Shown: positions 30,201 to 38,951, counted from the first letter of the stretch. The stretch is 64,000 bases of DNA from [Clostridium] citroniae WAL-17108 (GCF_000233455.1 NZ_JH376427.1:1-64000), one strand, 5' to 3'. Numbers and translations are program-made. The notes: a model not told the origin generated them from the letters alone.

Positions 30201-30551
30201 CTACGGCTCCAGATCTGCGATCCGCTTTTCCAGGCGCCTTTTCCTCTGTTCCCATTGTTCCCTCTCCTGCTCCAGTTCCCGCAGGCGCTCCTCCATATAC
30301 AGGGCCAGCTGTCCGCTGTCCTCCGGGCTGGCGAAATTGGACAGCCTTCTAAGGGAAAGGATCTTGTGGATATCCTTTAAAGGGAACCCCACCGCCTTTG
30401 ACTTTTCGATCAGCTTCATATCCGCCCGGCAGTCCTCGTTAAAACTGTATTGATGGTTCTTCACCTCGGGGACCAGCAGCCCCAGTTCCACATAGTACCG
30501 TATGGTGTGCTGAGGCACCTGGAATTCCCGCGAAAACTCACCTATCTTCAT
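30201..30551 (-). CDS. MerR-family transcriptional regulator
   Basis: 116 residues: a MerR winged helix (MKIGEFSREFQVPQHTIRYYVELGLLVP, FNEDCRADMKLIEKSKAVGFPLKDIHKILSL) and a C-terminal coiled coil (about 75-113), with no further effector domain. The DNA-binding part is clearly related to that of the next gene (shared IRYYV/VRYYV and ELGLL/QLGLL). Start ATG 30551 has GGGAGG 8 nt upstream; the longer frame lacks support. 17 nt separate its stop from the next start, so both are probably one transcript and may heterodimerise through their coils. Confidence 0.8.
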   Translation of the reverse strand: MKIGEFSREFQVPQHTIRYYVELGLLVPEVKNHQYSFNEDCRADMKLIEKSKAVGFPLKDIHKILSLRRLSNFASPEDSGQLALYMEERLRELEQEREQWEQRKRRLEKRIADLEP

Positions 30552-30664
30552 ACATCGCACCTCCCCTGGATCAAATGGGCGCGAAGCACGTTCCCGTCCT
30601 TCGCCCATCCGCGCGTAACATTTATCTCTGTGGCATATCCCTGTGGCATTTGCCCCCGCCTGCC

Positions 30665-30695
30665 AAAAAGGAGCCGCATAAAATACGCGGCTCCT
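30665..30695 (-). terminator. Rho-independent terminator after glnS
   Basis: On the reverse strand AGGAGCCGC pairs with GCGGCTCCT (9 bp, 9-nt loop) and is followed by TTTTTGG. Confidence 0.85.
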
Positions 30696-30749
30696 CTTAA
30701 CATCTCTTATCTCATACGGTTCCCATGATACGGCCCGATAAAATCCCCT

Positions 30750-32444
30750 TTACTTAGGCAGTCTGAACGAACTCTTAAGGGATACGATCCGGTTGAACAC
30801 AGGCTGCTCCGGAGTGCTGTCCTTGCAGTCCACACAGAAAAAGCCGTTGCGCACAAACTGATAGCTGTCATATGCCTTTCCCTCTGCCAGGGCAGGCTCC
30901 ACAAAGCAGTTTTTCAACACAGTAAGGGAATTGGGATTTAAGTTCAGGCTTCCGTCCTCATTCATCTTGCCCTTTTCCTCATCCACAATATTCTCATAAA
31001 GGCGGCACTCCACCTGCCTTGCGGTGGGAACCGCAACCCAGTGGATGGTTCCCTTTACCTTTCGCCCTTCAAAGCCGGAGCCGCTCTTGGTCTCAGGATC
31101 ATAGGTTCCATGGACAACGGTCACATTGCCGTTCTCATCCTTTTCACATCCGGTGCATGTCACAAAATATGCGCCCATAAGCCGCACCTCATTACCCGGG
31201 AACATACGGAAATATTTCTTGGGCGGCTCTTCCATGAAGTCCTCCCTCTCAATATAAAGCTCACGCCCAAAGGGCACCTTCCTGTCACCCAATTCCGGAT
31301 TCTCCAGGTTATTGGGGACATCCAGCAGTTCTGTCTGGCCCTCGGGATAGTTGTCGATCACCAGCTTCACAGGATCCAGGATAGCCATCATACGCGGTCT
31401 TTTAAGCTTTAAGTCCTCGCGGATACAGTATTCCAGCATGGCGTAATCCACAGAACTGTTGGCCTTTGACACGCCTACCAGATCCACAAACATCTTGATT
31501 GCTTCCGGCGTGTAGCCCCTTCTGCGCAGGGCTGCTATGGATACAAGGCGCGGATCATCCCAGCCGTCCACAATACCGTCCTCCACCAGCTTCTTGATAT
31601 ACCGTTTGCCTGTCACCACGTTGGTCAGGTACAGCTTTGCAAATTCAATCTGGCGCGGAGGATTCTCAAACTCACATTCCCTCACCACCCAGTCATAAAG
31701 CGGTCTGTGATCCTCAAACTCCAGGGTGCAGATGGAGTGGGTGATCTTCTCAATGGCGTCCTCAATAGGGTGGGCAAAATCATACATGGGGTAAATGCAC
31801 CACTTGTCCCCTGTGTTATGATGGGCCATATGGGCCACACGGTAAATGACAGGATCCCTCATGTTGATATTGGGAGAAGCCATGTCGATCTTGGCCCGAA
31901 GCACCTTTTCCCCGTCCCTGTACTTGCCGTCCTTCATATCCTCAAACAGCTTTAGGTTCTCCTCCGGCGTCCTGTTCCTGTATGGGCTCTCCTTGCCCGG
32001 AGTGGTAAAATCTCCGCGGTACTCCCTGATCTCCTCTGCGGTCAGGTCACAGACAAATGCCTTTCCCTTTTTGATCAGGAATACTGCGCACTGGTACATC
32101 TGCTCAAAATAATTGGATGCAAAAAACAGCCTGTCGTCAAAATCAGCGCCCAGCCACTTTACATCCGCCATAATGGACTCCACAAATTCCGTCTTCTCTT
32201 TTGTTGGGTTTGTATCATCAAAACGCAGGTTGAACTTTCCACCGTATTTCTGTGCCAGCCCGTAATTCAGCAATATGGACTTGGCATGTCCGATGTGTAA
32301 ATAACCGTTGGGCTCAGGCGGGAAACGGGTCTGGACATGGTCATATACGCCCTCCGCCAGGTCCTTGTCAATCTCCTGTTCAATAAAGTTCTTGGAGACT
32401 ACCTCCTTTTCCTCTGTTTCCATTACGGTGTCTTTCTCTGCCAT
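30750..32444 (-). CDS. glnS: Glutaminyl-tRNA synthetase
   Basis: 564 residues. Class-I synthetase with [17 protein letters not shown] (HIGH at 50-53) and the GlnRS-typical [29 protein letters not shown] and the C-terminal anticodon-binding beta barrels ([24 protein letters not shown]) are present. The usual MSKR loop is replaced by [12 protein letters not shown]. It charges tRNA-Gln with glutamine in the cytoplasm. A glnS in a Clostridium relative usually coexists with or replaces the GatCAB route. ATG 32444 is preceded by GGAGGAACAAT-type sequence. No T-box leader is visible in the 130 nt upstream. Confidence 0.95.
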   Translation of the reverse strand: MAEKDTVMETEEKEVVSKNFIEQEIDKDLAEGVYDHVQTRFPPEPNGYLHIGHAKSILLNYGLAQKYGGKFNLRFDDTNPTKEKTEFVESIMADVKWLGADFDDRLFFASNYFEQMYQCAVFLIKKGKAFVCDLTAEEIREYRGDFTTPGKESPYRNRTPEENLKLFEDMKDGKYRDGEKVLRAKIDMASPNINMRDPVIYRVAHMAHHNTGDKWCIYPMYDFAHPIEDAIEKITHSICTLEFEDHRPLYDWVVRECEFENPPRQIEFAKLYLTNVVTGKRYIKKLVEDGIVDGWDDPRLVSIAALRRRGYTPEAIKMFVDLVGVSKANSSVDYAMLEYCIREDLKLKRPRMMAILDPVKLVIDNYPEGQTELLDVPNNLENPELGDRKVPFGRELYIEREDFMEEPPKKYFRMFPGNEVRLMGAYFVTCTGCEKDENGNVTVVHGTYDPETKSGSGFEGRKVKGTIHWVAVPTARQVECRLYENIVDEEKGKMNEDGSLNLNPNSLTVLKNCFVEPALAEGKAYDSYQFVRNGFFCVDCKDSTPEQPVFNRIVSLKSSFRLPK

Positions 32445-32615
32445 AATTGTTCCTCCGTGGTTACTATTCTAATTGAGTATAATAAATAATCATAACACAT
32501 TTCTTTTGTCTGTGAAAGGGCAAAATACATTTTCAGGTAGAAATCTTCCTGTCTGTCTGCTATACTATATTAATGTGCTAAATTGTATATAAATATTAAG
32601 GAGAATTGCCAAATC

Positions 32616-33323
32616 ATGAAAAAAGCAGCTAAGTATGCATTGATAAAGACGGTCCCCATCTTTCTGGGATACATATTCCTTGGAATTGCCTTCGGACTCC
32701 TGCTTCAAAAATCAGGTTTGGGGGTGGGCTGGGCCTTTCTCATCAGCGCCCTGGTCTATGCCGGTTCCATGCAGTTTGCCCTGGTGGGTATCCTCACCGG
32801 CGGGCTGAGCTTTATCACCACAGCCGTCATGACCCTGTTCATCAACAGCCGCCATGCCTTCTACGGACTGACCTTTATCCAGCGGTTTAAGGAAATGAAA
32901 CGCACCTATCCCTATATGGTATTTTCATTGACGGACGAGACCTACTCCCTTTTGTGCTCCATGGCCCGGCCATCGGATTTCACGGACAGGGAGTGGAAGG
33001 CGGCCACATTTTTCACCGCCCTGTTTGACCAGTGTTACTGGGTGGCAGGCTCTGTCATGGGCGCCCTGATGGGGGAGCTGATCCGGTTTGACACCACAGG
33101 GATCGACTTTGCTATGACAGCCCTGTTCGTGGTGATCTGTGTGGACCAGTGGAAGGCAGCCAGGACCCACATACCGGCCATAACAGGATTTATATGCGGC
33201 GCCCTGTTCCTGATGCTGATCCGCTCATCCAACTTTATCCTGCCGGCCCTGGCAGCCACAGTAGCCTTTCTGCTGTTCCTTCAAAAAGCAGTGGAAAAGA
33301 AAATGGAGGAAACCAACCCATGA
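32616..33323 (+). CDS. azlC: AzlC-family branched-chain amino acid exporter, large subunit
   Basis: 235 residues. It begins KYALIKTVPIFLGYIFLGIAFGLLL and has the AzlC signature ALVYAGSMQFALVGIL and FINSRHAFYGLTF, with about six membrane segments. With AzlD it exports branched-chain amino acids or analogues. Start ATG 32616 is preferred; AAGGAGA lies 12-13 nt upstream, slightly far. It overlaps azlD by 4 nt. Confidence 0.9.
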   Translation: MKKAAKYALIKTVPIFLGYIFLGIAFGLLLQKSGLGVGWAFLISALVYAGSMQFALVGILTGGLSFITTAVMTLFINSRHAFYGLTFIQRFKEMKRTYPYMVFSLTDETYSLLCSMARPSDFTDREWKAATFFTALFDQCYWVAGSVMGALMGELIRFDTTGIDFAMTALFVVICVDQWKAARTHIPAITGFICGALFLMLIRSSNFILPALAATVAFLLFLQKAVEKKMEETNP

Positions 33324-33658
33324 CAAACCTTTCAAACCCGGCCTATGTACTGTCCACCATACTGATCTGCGCCCTGTGCACCCAGGTCACGCGCTGGCTC
33401 CCCTTTCTGCTCTTTGGCGGCAAAAAGGAGGTGCCCAGGCTGATCCGCTACCTTGGGTGCGTGCTTCCGGCCGCCATCATGGCCGTGCTGGTGGTCTACT
33501 GCCTGAAGGGCATCACGCCCTTAACCTATCCGTACGGCCTGCCGGAACTGATCTCCGTGGCCGTGGTGGTGGTCCTCCACCTGTGGAAAAGAAATACGCT
33601 GGCAAGCATTGTCCTGGGCACGGTGTGCTACATGATATTGGTCCAAATGGTATTCTGA
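33320..33658 (+). CDS. azlD: AzlD-family branched-chain amino acid transport small subunit
   Basis: 112 residues with four membrane segments. It contains the AzlD landmarks CTQVTRWLPFLLFGG and YLGCVLPAAIMAVLVVYCLK. ATG 33320 overlaps the azlC stop (ATGA). It forms the exporter with AzlC. Confidence 0.9.
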   Translation: MTNLSNPAYVLSTILICALCTQVTRWLPFLLFGGKKEVPRLIRYLGCVLPAAIMAVLVVYCLKGITPLTYPYGLPELISVAVVVVLHLWKRNTLASIVLGTVCYMILVQMVF

Positions 33659-33708
33659 AAGCAGGCACTGTCCCAAATCAGGCTGTAGCCCCAATCAGCT
33701 GTATCTTC

Positions 33709-33752
33709 AAAACAGCCTGTACATCCCCCACCGGGCGTACAGGCTGTTTTTT
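33709..33752. terminator. Bidirectional terminator between azlD and the HD-GYP gene
   Basis: AAACAGCCTGTAC (33710-33722) and GTACAGGCTGTTT (33737-33749) form a perfect 13-bp stem with T tracts on both strands. The last bases overlap the stop codon of the convergent gene. Confidence 0.85.
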
Positions 33753-35055
33753 ATGTTTCTTCCTGGACTTCGTCCAGCACAGGTTTTATGACCCCTGTGC
33801 GGACCAGCTCCACAAATGTGGGAACCAGTTCCGGATCAAACTGGGTTCCGGCACCCTTTTCCAGTTCATTGATGGCAAAATCCACTGACATGCTGGACTT
33901 ATAGCTTCTCTTTGACACCATGGCGTCAAAGGAATCCGCAATACACAGGATCCTGGCCGCAAGGGGAATGTCCCTGCCCGCAATGCGGCGGGGGTATCCC
34001 CTGCCGTCATAGCGCTCATGATGACCGATGACCGCAGGGATCACGTAATCCATGGAAGGAAGGTGGCGGATAATCTCCACCGATGCCTCCACGTGGCGTT
34101 TCATCACCTCGTACTCCTCATCTGTGAGTTTGCCGGTCTTATTCAGTATATTCTCAGGTATTCCTATCTTTCCTATATCGTGGAGCAGGGCGGACTCCTT
34201 GAGTATTTCCCTGTACTCCTCGCTGGTCCTCAGGGCCTCCCCCATGGATACCGCATAGTAAGCTACATTTTTGGAATGCTGGAACGTATAGTGGTCCTTT
34301 GCATCAATGGCAGCGGTAAGGGCATAGATGGTAGGCGCATATTCGGAATACATGCTCTTGTGCTTTTTGGCCAGCCCTTCATCCGTGTCCCGGATGCCGA
34401 TGATGCCGTCCGAATAGACCCGGATCCCATTCTTCCCAGAGCGCTTAACATGATATACGGCACAGTCCGCATTGGATACCAGTTCCTGCAGACTGGCCGC
34501 CCCGTAAGGGATGGCGCAGATGCCGCAGCTGACAGTCAAAGGCTTGAGATACGTCTCCACGCAGTCCCGGTTCATGTTCTGGATCTGACGCGAAATATTC
34601 TCCGACAAATTCTGGGCCGAATAGATGTCATAGTCCGGCAGGATCACAGCAAACTCCTTGCCGCTGTAGCGGGCGCAGAAACCATTATCCCCCACCGTGC
34701 CCTGGATGATCCGAGCAATATGCACCAGGGCCCGGTCCCCCTCCTGGTTGCCGTAAAGCTGGTTGTACAGCTTAAAGTCATCCACATTAAAAATGGACAA
34801 AGCCAGGGAAGTCCGTCTGCATTTTTCAAATGTTTCTTCCAGCACCTCATAAAAATACTTTCTGTTTAAAAGGCCGGTCAGCTCATCCGTCCTGGCCTCC
34901 TCGTAGGCCTTTTCATACAGCCTGGAATTCTTTACTGCAATGGAGCTTACAGATTCAATGGAGTTGAGGAAAATGATATCCTCCTCCGTGTAGCCTGACC
35001 GCAGTTTGCTTCTTTTTGTCCTTGCCTCCAAGGAGCACCAGGCCTGCCAGGTCAT
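33751..35055 (-). CDS. GGDEF-like/HD-GYP cyclic-di-GMP phosphodiesterase, C-terminal part of a frameshifted gene
   Basis: The frame carries the end of a GAF domain (LRSGYTEEDIIFLNSIESV), a GGDEF-type domain whose signature is degenerate (ARYSGKEFAVIL instead of GGDEF), and an intact HD-GYP domain: ESALLHDIGKIGIP, HHERYDGRGYP and ADSFDAMVSKRSY. The HD-GYP part should hydrolyse cyclic di-GMP, with the GGDEF-like part inactive or regulatory. The first 100 nt overlap the upstream gene in another frame. The domain order shows that both are one protein interrupted by a single-base shift near a T5 run at 35013-35017. In-frame Met codons here are not convincing starts. Sequencing error is possible. 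Confidence 0.75.
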   Translation of the reverse strand: MTWQAWCSLEARTKRSKLRSGYTEEDIIFLNSIESVSSIAVKNSRLYEKAYEEARTDELTGLLNRKYFYEVLEETFEKCRRTSLALSIFNVDDFKLYNQLYGNQEGDRALVHIARIIQGTVGDNGFCARYSGKEFAVILPDYDIYSAQNLSENISRQIQNMNRDCVETYLKPLTVSCGICAIPYGAASLQELVSNADCAVYHVKRSGKNGIRVYSDGIIGIRDTDEGLAKKHKSMYSEYAPTIYALTAAIDAKDHYTFQHSKNVAYYAVSMGEALRTSEEYREILKESALLHDIGKIGIPENILNKTGKLTDEEYEVMKRHVEASVEIIRHLPSMDYVIPAVIGHHERYDGRGYPRRIAGRDIPLAARILCIADSFDAMVSKRSYKSSMSVDFAINELEKGAGTQFDPELVPTFVELVRTGVIKPVLDEVQEET

Positions 35056-36286
35056 CTCCGTCCTTCAGGGGAAGCAGGCACTCGATCTTCAGATTTTCCA
35101 GCTGACTTTTTTCTTCCTCCCACATGGACTTGTACTCCACTGTCCGCTTAAAGTCCCTGAGCAAAAGGCAGGTGTCATGGTTCTTCAGCCAGCCCACAAG
35201 GGGTGAGCTTCCGTTCAAAATAAAATTCTTATCATCCAGAGGGCTGCTGCTGAACACGGCCGGATAATTTCCCTGCCCGTCATTGATGCAGATATAGATC
35301 TTCTTTGCATGAAGGGTATCCGTGATCACGGACACCAGGCCCTGAAGTATCTCATTCAGCCTCAGGGACTGGGATACCAGGGAAGTGTATTCGCTCAGGC
35401 GCTCGGTCTGGCTCACCTCCTCTTTTATGAACAGCTTGTCAAAAAAGCCCTTGGCAACTGTATAGATCAGCATGGTGGCCAGCATGGTCAGGGTGGCCAC
35501 GATCATAACACTGAAGGGCGCCAGCATGGGAACCGAGGTCCGTATCAGCTGCTCCAGTGTCTGGGCAATGTTATAAAACGCCAGGGCGCTGATGGCCATT
35601 GCAATGATGTAACAGTTTCCCCGTGAAAACAGCAGGGTCATCTTAAACACATGCCTGGAATACAGGGTGTAGAACATGACCCCCGCGTTCACCGCCCCTG
35701 CCAGGATATCGATGGGAAACCCGTTAAACACAGGCACTGCCATGTTGCCTGCAAAGAGCAGCAGGATGCCTGATAACAGGGGAACCACTTTAGAGCACAC
35801 GCTCTTATTCTTCCTGCAGCTCCATATGATGACCGCTGAATGGATGACCACCAGAAAGCAGATGCCGTAGATTGCGACCACGCGCCAGGTCATGTGGTAC
35901 ACGAAAAACGCATTGCTGCCGATCCAGGTGATCTCCGGCGCTTCCAGCAAATGCCTTGTGGCCATGTTATAGATATTTACTGCCAATATCAAAAACAGCC
36001 ACATACGGTGGGATGATCTGGGCGAATGGCCGCAGAAATCCCGTATAAAACAAAAGAACGTATAAGGTACCAGGGCAATTCCCAGCAGCGAAAGATGGAA
36101 CCATACCTGGTAGGACGGCCATGCCGTAAGCCTCATAAGCAGAGAGCCGCCTGTCCACAAGATCATGCTTCCCAAAACAGCGATGAAATCCCTGACCAGC
36201 TTTGACTTTTTAGCTGACAGGAAGGCCAACATGAGAAACATGTAGAAATATAAGGCTGTGACGGAAATAAAAACATAACTTCTCAT
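34955..36286 (-). CDS. Seven/eight-TM sensor with GAF domain, N-terminal part of the frameshifted HD-GYP protein
   Basis: Residues 1-about 290 contain about eight hydrophobic helices resembling the histidine-kinase N-terminal 7TM module. A GAF domain follows (ERLSEYTSLVSQSLRLNEILQGLVSVITDTL...). The sequence stays GAF-like up to LVLLGGKDKKK and then continues as an unrelated tail (QTAVRLHGGGYHFPQLH) to a stop, while the expected continuation is in the +1 frame. Removing one A from the A5 run restores a single protein of about 845 residues. It starts 4 nt after the GH3 gene stop, so it belongs to that operon. Confidence 0.75.
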   Translation of the reverse strand: MRSYVFISVTALYFYMFLMLAFLSAKKSKLVRDFIAVLGSMILWTGGSLLMRLTAWPSYQVWFHLSLLGIALVPYTFFCFIRDFCGHSPRSSHRMWLFLILAVNIYNMATRHLLEAPEITWIGSNAFFVYHMTWRVVAIYGICFLVVIHSAVIIWSCRKNKSVCSKVVPLLSGILLLFAGNMAVPVFNGFPIDILAGAVNAGVMFYTLYSRHVFKMTLLFSRGNCYIIAMAISALAFYNIAQTLEQLIRTSVPMLAPFSVMIVATLTMLATMLIYTVAKGFFDKLFIKEEVSQTERLSEYTSLVSQSLRLNEILQGLVSVITDTLHAKKIYICINDGQGNYPAVFSSSPLDDKNFILNGSSPLVGWLKNHDTCLLLRDFKRTVEYKSMWEEEKSQLENLKIECLLPLKDGDDLAGLVLLGGKDKKKQTAVRLHGGGYHFPQLH

Positions 36287-36290
36287 ACAC

Positions 36291-37925
36291 TCAATATCTC
36301 CTCTGCCTGTTTGTCGGCTCCTGCATCCTTACCATCTCCTGTACATCATGGATGGAAGGGTTAATATGTCTCAGCGTCTTTCCAGCCCTTTCCTTGTATG
36401 CCTTAAACGTGCCGCATCTGAGAACTGTGATCTCCAGCGGGTCCATACCCAGGATCCGTTTCAGGTCCTGGTAATCCTGGTCCACATATTTAAAATAAAT
36501 GGTAAGATGCTCCTTTAACAATTCCCTGCTCACCGCACGGTTCACCACCGTGCCCGGCGCCAGCTCCACATACATGTGCAGATACGGCCTGCCCTTATCC
36601 GGCGTAAACTCCTTCAGGGCCACCCAGCCTGCCACCTCTAACCCTGAGAGCTCGATCACATTCTTGATGGAATTCTCCGATATCCGGGTAAATCCCGCGA
36701 TATCGATGATGTCCGGAACCCTGTCTATGTATTCAAACCTGGGGATCCTGGTGTCGTCCTCCTTGCTGGCAAGACCCAGGCAGCGGTACATATCCCCCAC
36801 CCGGTACCTGGCAAATGCCCCTCCCTTTAACACGGTCAGAACCAGCTCATATACCTCTCCCGGCACCACCTGGTCCATGCACACGGTCTTGGGGGCGTAG
36901 GAGGGATCCTCCATATTCCTGTACATCTCATCCTGAGGCATGAACTCATAAAAACATGCATCAGGGAAAAAGTACAGTCCATTGCGGTTCCATGTCTCTG
37001 TACCTACAAAGCTGGGCTCCGTTCCGGCAAATACCTCCACCGGACGCACGCCCCACAATTCCTCCAGATCATCCTTATAACAGCGGTTGTCGGTGCCCGC
37101 GCAAAGGAATCCCTTCAGCTTAAAAAGATCCTTTGGCATCAGCTGGCGGTTGTCCTTCTGGCACTGTTTTTTTGCCTTAAGGAACTTCACAGCCATGTTG
37201 GGTGGCATGGTAAACAGCTTCTTTAAGGAGGATCCCCCTTTCCTGCCGCCTTCGGACAGACTGGCGATGCTCATGCTCACATAATAAGCCACGCTTCCCA
37301 TGCCGAAAAAGAAATCGATCCCCTTGCTGAGCCCCATTTTAAAGCCCTTTTTATTGCGCTCGGAAAACGTCATGTTCACCGCTTCATTCACAGGAGGCAG
37401 AAACTCCATGTGAAACTGGTCCTGCAGCCCCAGCGGGATCAGCCCGGTGATATACGGAAGGGGCGCCAGTCCATAGAGAAAGGTATCGCCGATACTGATG
37501 TCAAAGCTTCCCCTCCCCTTGCTGGTAGCCATCATAAGGCAGGTGATAATGTTATTCTTATAAGTCTCCAGCATGGCATTGGTGTAGGGAGCCACCTTAA
37601 TAGGGTGTTTGCCCCCCTCCCAGGTGGTCTGAAGCCATATGATGGGCTTATCCGGAAGCATGTCCTCCTTTTTTAGAAGCAGTACATCCGCATAGTCTTC
37701 ATAGGTGGTCAGGGGCACCATGGAACGGAATTCCTCCACATTAGAAGGAGTTCTGCCCTTTAATATCTTCTGCCCCAGGGGACTGCTGCTCCAGAGCCGG
37801 ATCTGTTCTTCCAGCAGCCTTCGCTGTATCCTCATATAGGATTCCATATCCAGATCCAGGAAACCGCAGTATTCCTGCCAGATCCGGTCGTACTCCTGGT
37901 TAGCCAGCTTTTCCTCAAATGTCAT
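36291..37925 (-). CDS. GH3-family acyl-acid-amido synthetase-like protein
   Basis: 544 residues, typical of bacterial GH3 proteins (ANL adenylating superfamily). Recognisable parts are the N-terminal SSSPLGQKILKGRTPSNVEEFRSMVPLTTYEDYAD, the phosphate-loop region LQTTWEGGKHPIKVAPYT (poorer in Ser/Thr/Gly than the plant motif), the central VEVFAGTEPSFVGTETW, and the C-terminal YRVGDMYRCLG and IDIAGFTRISENSI. Plant GH3 enzymes join acyl acids to amino acids through acyl-AMP; the bacterial substrates are mostly unknown. It lies 6 nt after a membrane methyltransferase gene and 4 nt before the sensor gene. Confidence 0.8.
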   Translation of the reverse strand: MTFEEKLANQEYDRIWQEYCGFLDLDMESYMRIQRRLLEEQIRLWSSSPLGQKILKGRTPSNVEEFRSMVPLTTYEDYADVLLLKKEDMLPDKPIIWLQTTWEGGKHPIKVAPYTNAMLETYKNNIITCLMMATSKGRGSFDISIGDTFLYGLAPLPYITGLIPLGLQDQFHMEFLPPVNEAVNMTFSERNKKGFKMGLSKGIDFFFGMGSVAYYVSMSIASLSEGGRKGGSSLKKLFTMPPNMAVKFLKAKKQCQKDNRQLMPKDLFKLKGFLCAGTDNRCYKDDLEELWGVRPVEVFAGTEPSFVGTETWNRNGLYFFPDACFYEFMPQDEMYRNMEDPSYAPKTVCMDQVVPGEVYELVLTVLKGGAFARYRVGDMYRCLGLASKEDDTRIPRFEYIDRVPDIIDIAGFTRISENSIKNVIELSGLEVAGWVALKEFTPDKGRPYLHMYVELAPGTVVNRAVSRELLKEHLTIYFKYVDQDYQDLKRILGMDPLEITVLRCGTFKAYKERAGKTLRHINPSIHDVQEMVRMQEPTNRQRRY

Positions 37926-37931
37926 TGATCC

Positions 37932-38474
37932 TCACCGCCTTTTACTGTTTTGTATGAAATTCGGTATCAAAAATGGCACGGTTCTCTTATAATCCTCGTA
38001 ATCAGAAAACTCCGCCGCAAAGATGCAGCGGTCCTGGTACCAGGCATACAGCAGGTTGAGAAAGGACAGGACCAGGCAGAGTATCACCCGTTCCCCAAGG
38101 GAAGTGGACATGCCCAGACAGAAAAAGCATCCGAAAAACCACCAGATACCCGGATGGCGGCACCAGCCGTACATCCCGCTCCTGCACACCGTGTGCAGGT
38201 CCGCCTCCTTGCAGTAAGTACTGTCAAAGGGGAGGGCAAAATACAGTGTATAAATGAGAAGGGCCAGGAAAACAGCCGCTCCCGTAAGCCACAAAAGCCA
38301 TCCCCCAAACCTTACGGTCAGGGACAGCCGTACCAGACGGACAGCCACCACTGCCAGACACACATTCCCGGCTGCAAACAGGTGGGACATCCACTGCTTT
38401 TTAAGAAAGACCCTGTTCCAGTCATACAAAAAAAACATCCCAAAAGCCCCCAGGCCAAGTATCCAGTCAAGCAT
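37932..38474 (-). CDS. Integral membrane methyltransferase, ICMT/phospholipid-methyltransferase type
   Basis: 180 residues with about five hydrophobic segments. The C-terminal half has the family signature: SGMYGWCRHPGIWWFF (the RHP element of the SAM site) and the later EFSDYEDYKRTVPFLIP (YxxY...VPxLIP). Such enzymes methylate lipids, isoprenylated cysteines or small carboxylates at the membrane. It is the first large gene of the operon with the GH3 protein, and its ATG 38474 overlaps the end of a small upstream frame by 8 nt. A substrate made or used by the GH3 enzyme is plausible but not shown. Confidence 0.7.
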   Translation of the reverse strand: MLDWILGLGAFGMFFLYDWNRVFLKKQWMSHLFAAGNVCLAVVAVRLVRLSLTVRFGGWLLWLTGAAVFLALLIYTLYFALPFDSTYCKEADLHTVCRSGMYGWCRHPGIWWFFGCFFCLGMSTSLGERVILCLVLSFLNLLYAWYQDRCIFAAEFSDYEDYKRTVPFLIPNFIQNSKRR

Positions 38475-38565
38475 TCATTAGCCCCCCTGCCAAAAAGAAA
38501 AAACGGAAGTCAGCATATCTAAAAATATCTGACCCCCGTATGAAATCACTCACAAATTTACTCAT
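38467..38565 (-). CDS. Possible 32-residue leader gene coupled to the methyltransferase
   Basis: ATG 38565 has GGGGGAG 5 nt upstream and opens a 32-codon frame ending in TGA within ATGCTTGA, that is overlapping the methyltransferase start by 8 nt. The product begins MSKFVSDFIRGSDIF and has a hydrophobic core (RFFFLAGGL). Coupling and a good ribosome-binding site argue for translation; no homolog is known to me. Confidence 0.4.
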   Translation of the reverse strand: MSKFVSDFIRGSDIFRYADFRFFFLAGGLMNA

Positions 38566-38809
38566 GCAGTCTCCCCCATATATATGACAATAACTCACAA
38601 TTAACGCATTACAAAAAGATTGTATTTTACGGACAATATCAATCTTATCACAAAGTGGCTAAAAACGGAAGGGATTTGCCCGGATATTATTTTTCTATTT
38701 ATGATTAATTTGGGCTTATTTTGTAATTATTCAAAATTAATTGTAGAAACGGAACAATTACATGCCCCTCCGTTCTGAAGGCGGAACCTTTGGATGGCTT
38801 TTGGGCAAC
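38566..38809. other. AT-rich intergenic region upstream of the GH3 operon
   Basis: Together with the leader frame this is a gap of more than 300 nt before tRNA-Thr. It should hold the operon promoter, but I see no clean -35/-10 pair, no riboswitch fold that I recognise and no cyclic-di-GMP aptamer consensus. Confidence 0.5.
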
Positions 38810-38837
38810 AAAAAAATCCCTTGAATAATCAAGGGAT
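38810..38837 (-). terminator. Terminator of tRNA-Thr
   Basis: On the reverse strand ATCCCTTGA and TCAAGGGAT pair perfectly (9 bp, 4-nt loop), followed by TTTTTTT. Confidence 0.85.
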
Positions 38838-38843
38838 CCATTC

Positions 38844-38916
38844 AGCTGCTGACGGGAATCGGACCCGTGACCTCCGCACTACCAATGCGACGCTCTACCG
38901 ACTGAGCCACAGCAGC
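38844..38916 (-). tRNA. tRNA-Thr (anticodon GGT)
   Basis: A full cloverleaf of 73 nt: acceptor GCTGCTG/CAGCAGC, anticodon loop TTGGTAG giving anticodon GGT, and a T arm with TCCGATT-type loop. CCA is not encoded (TGA follows). Confidence 0.93.
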
Positions 38917-38951
38917 AACTTTATTTGGTATCGCTCACGCGAACCTTGTAT

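Noticed and set aside
32445-32582. T-box leader for glnS (and similarly for cysS at 47982-48097)
   Set aside because: No T-box consensus, specifier loop or antiterminator seen; the spaces are also too short.
38566-38809. Cyclic-di-GMP riboswitch upstream of the HD-GYP operon
   Set aside because: The GEMM core sequence elements are not present on the relevant strand.
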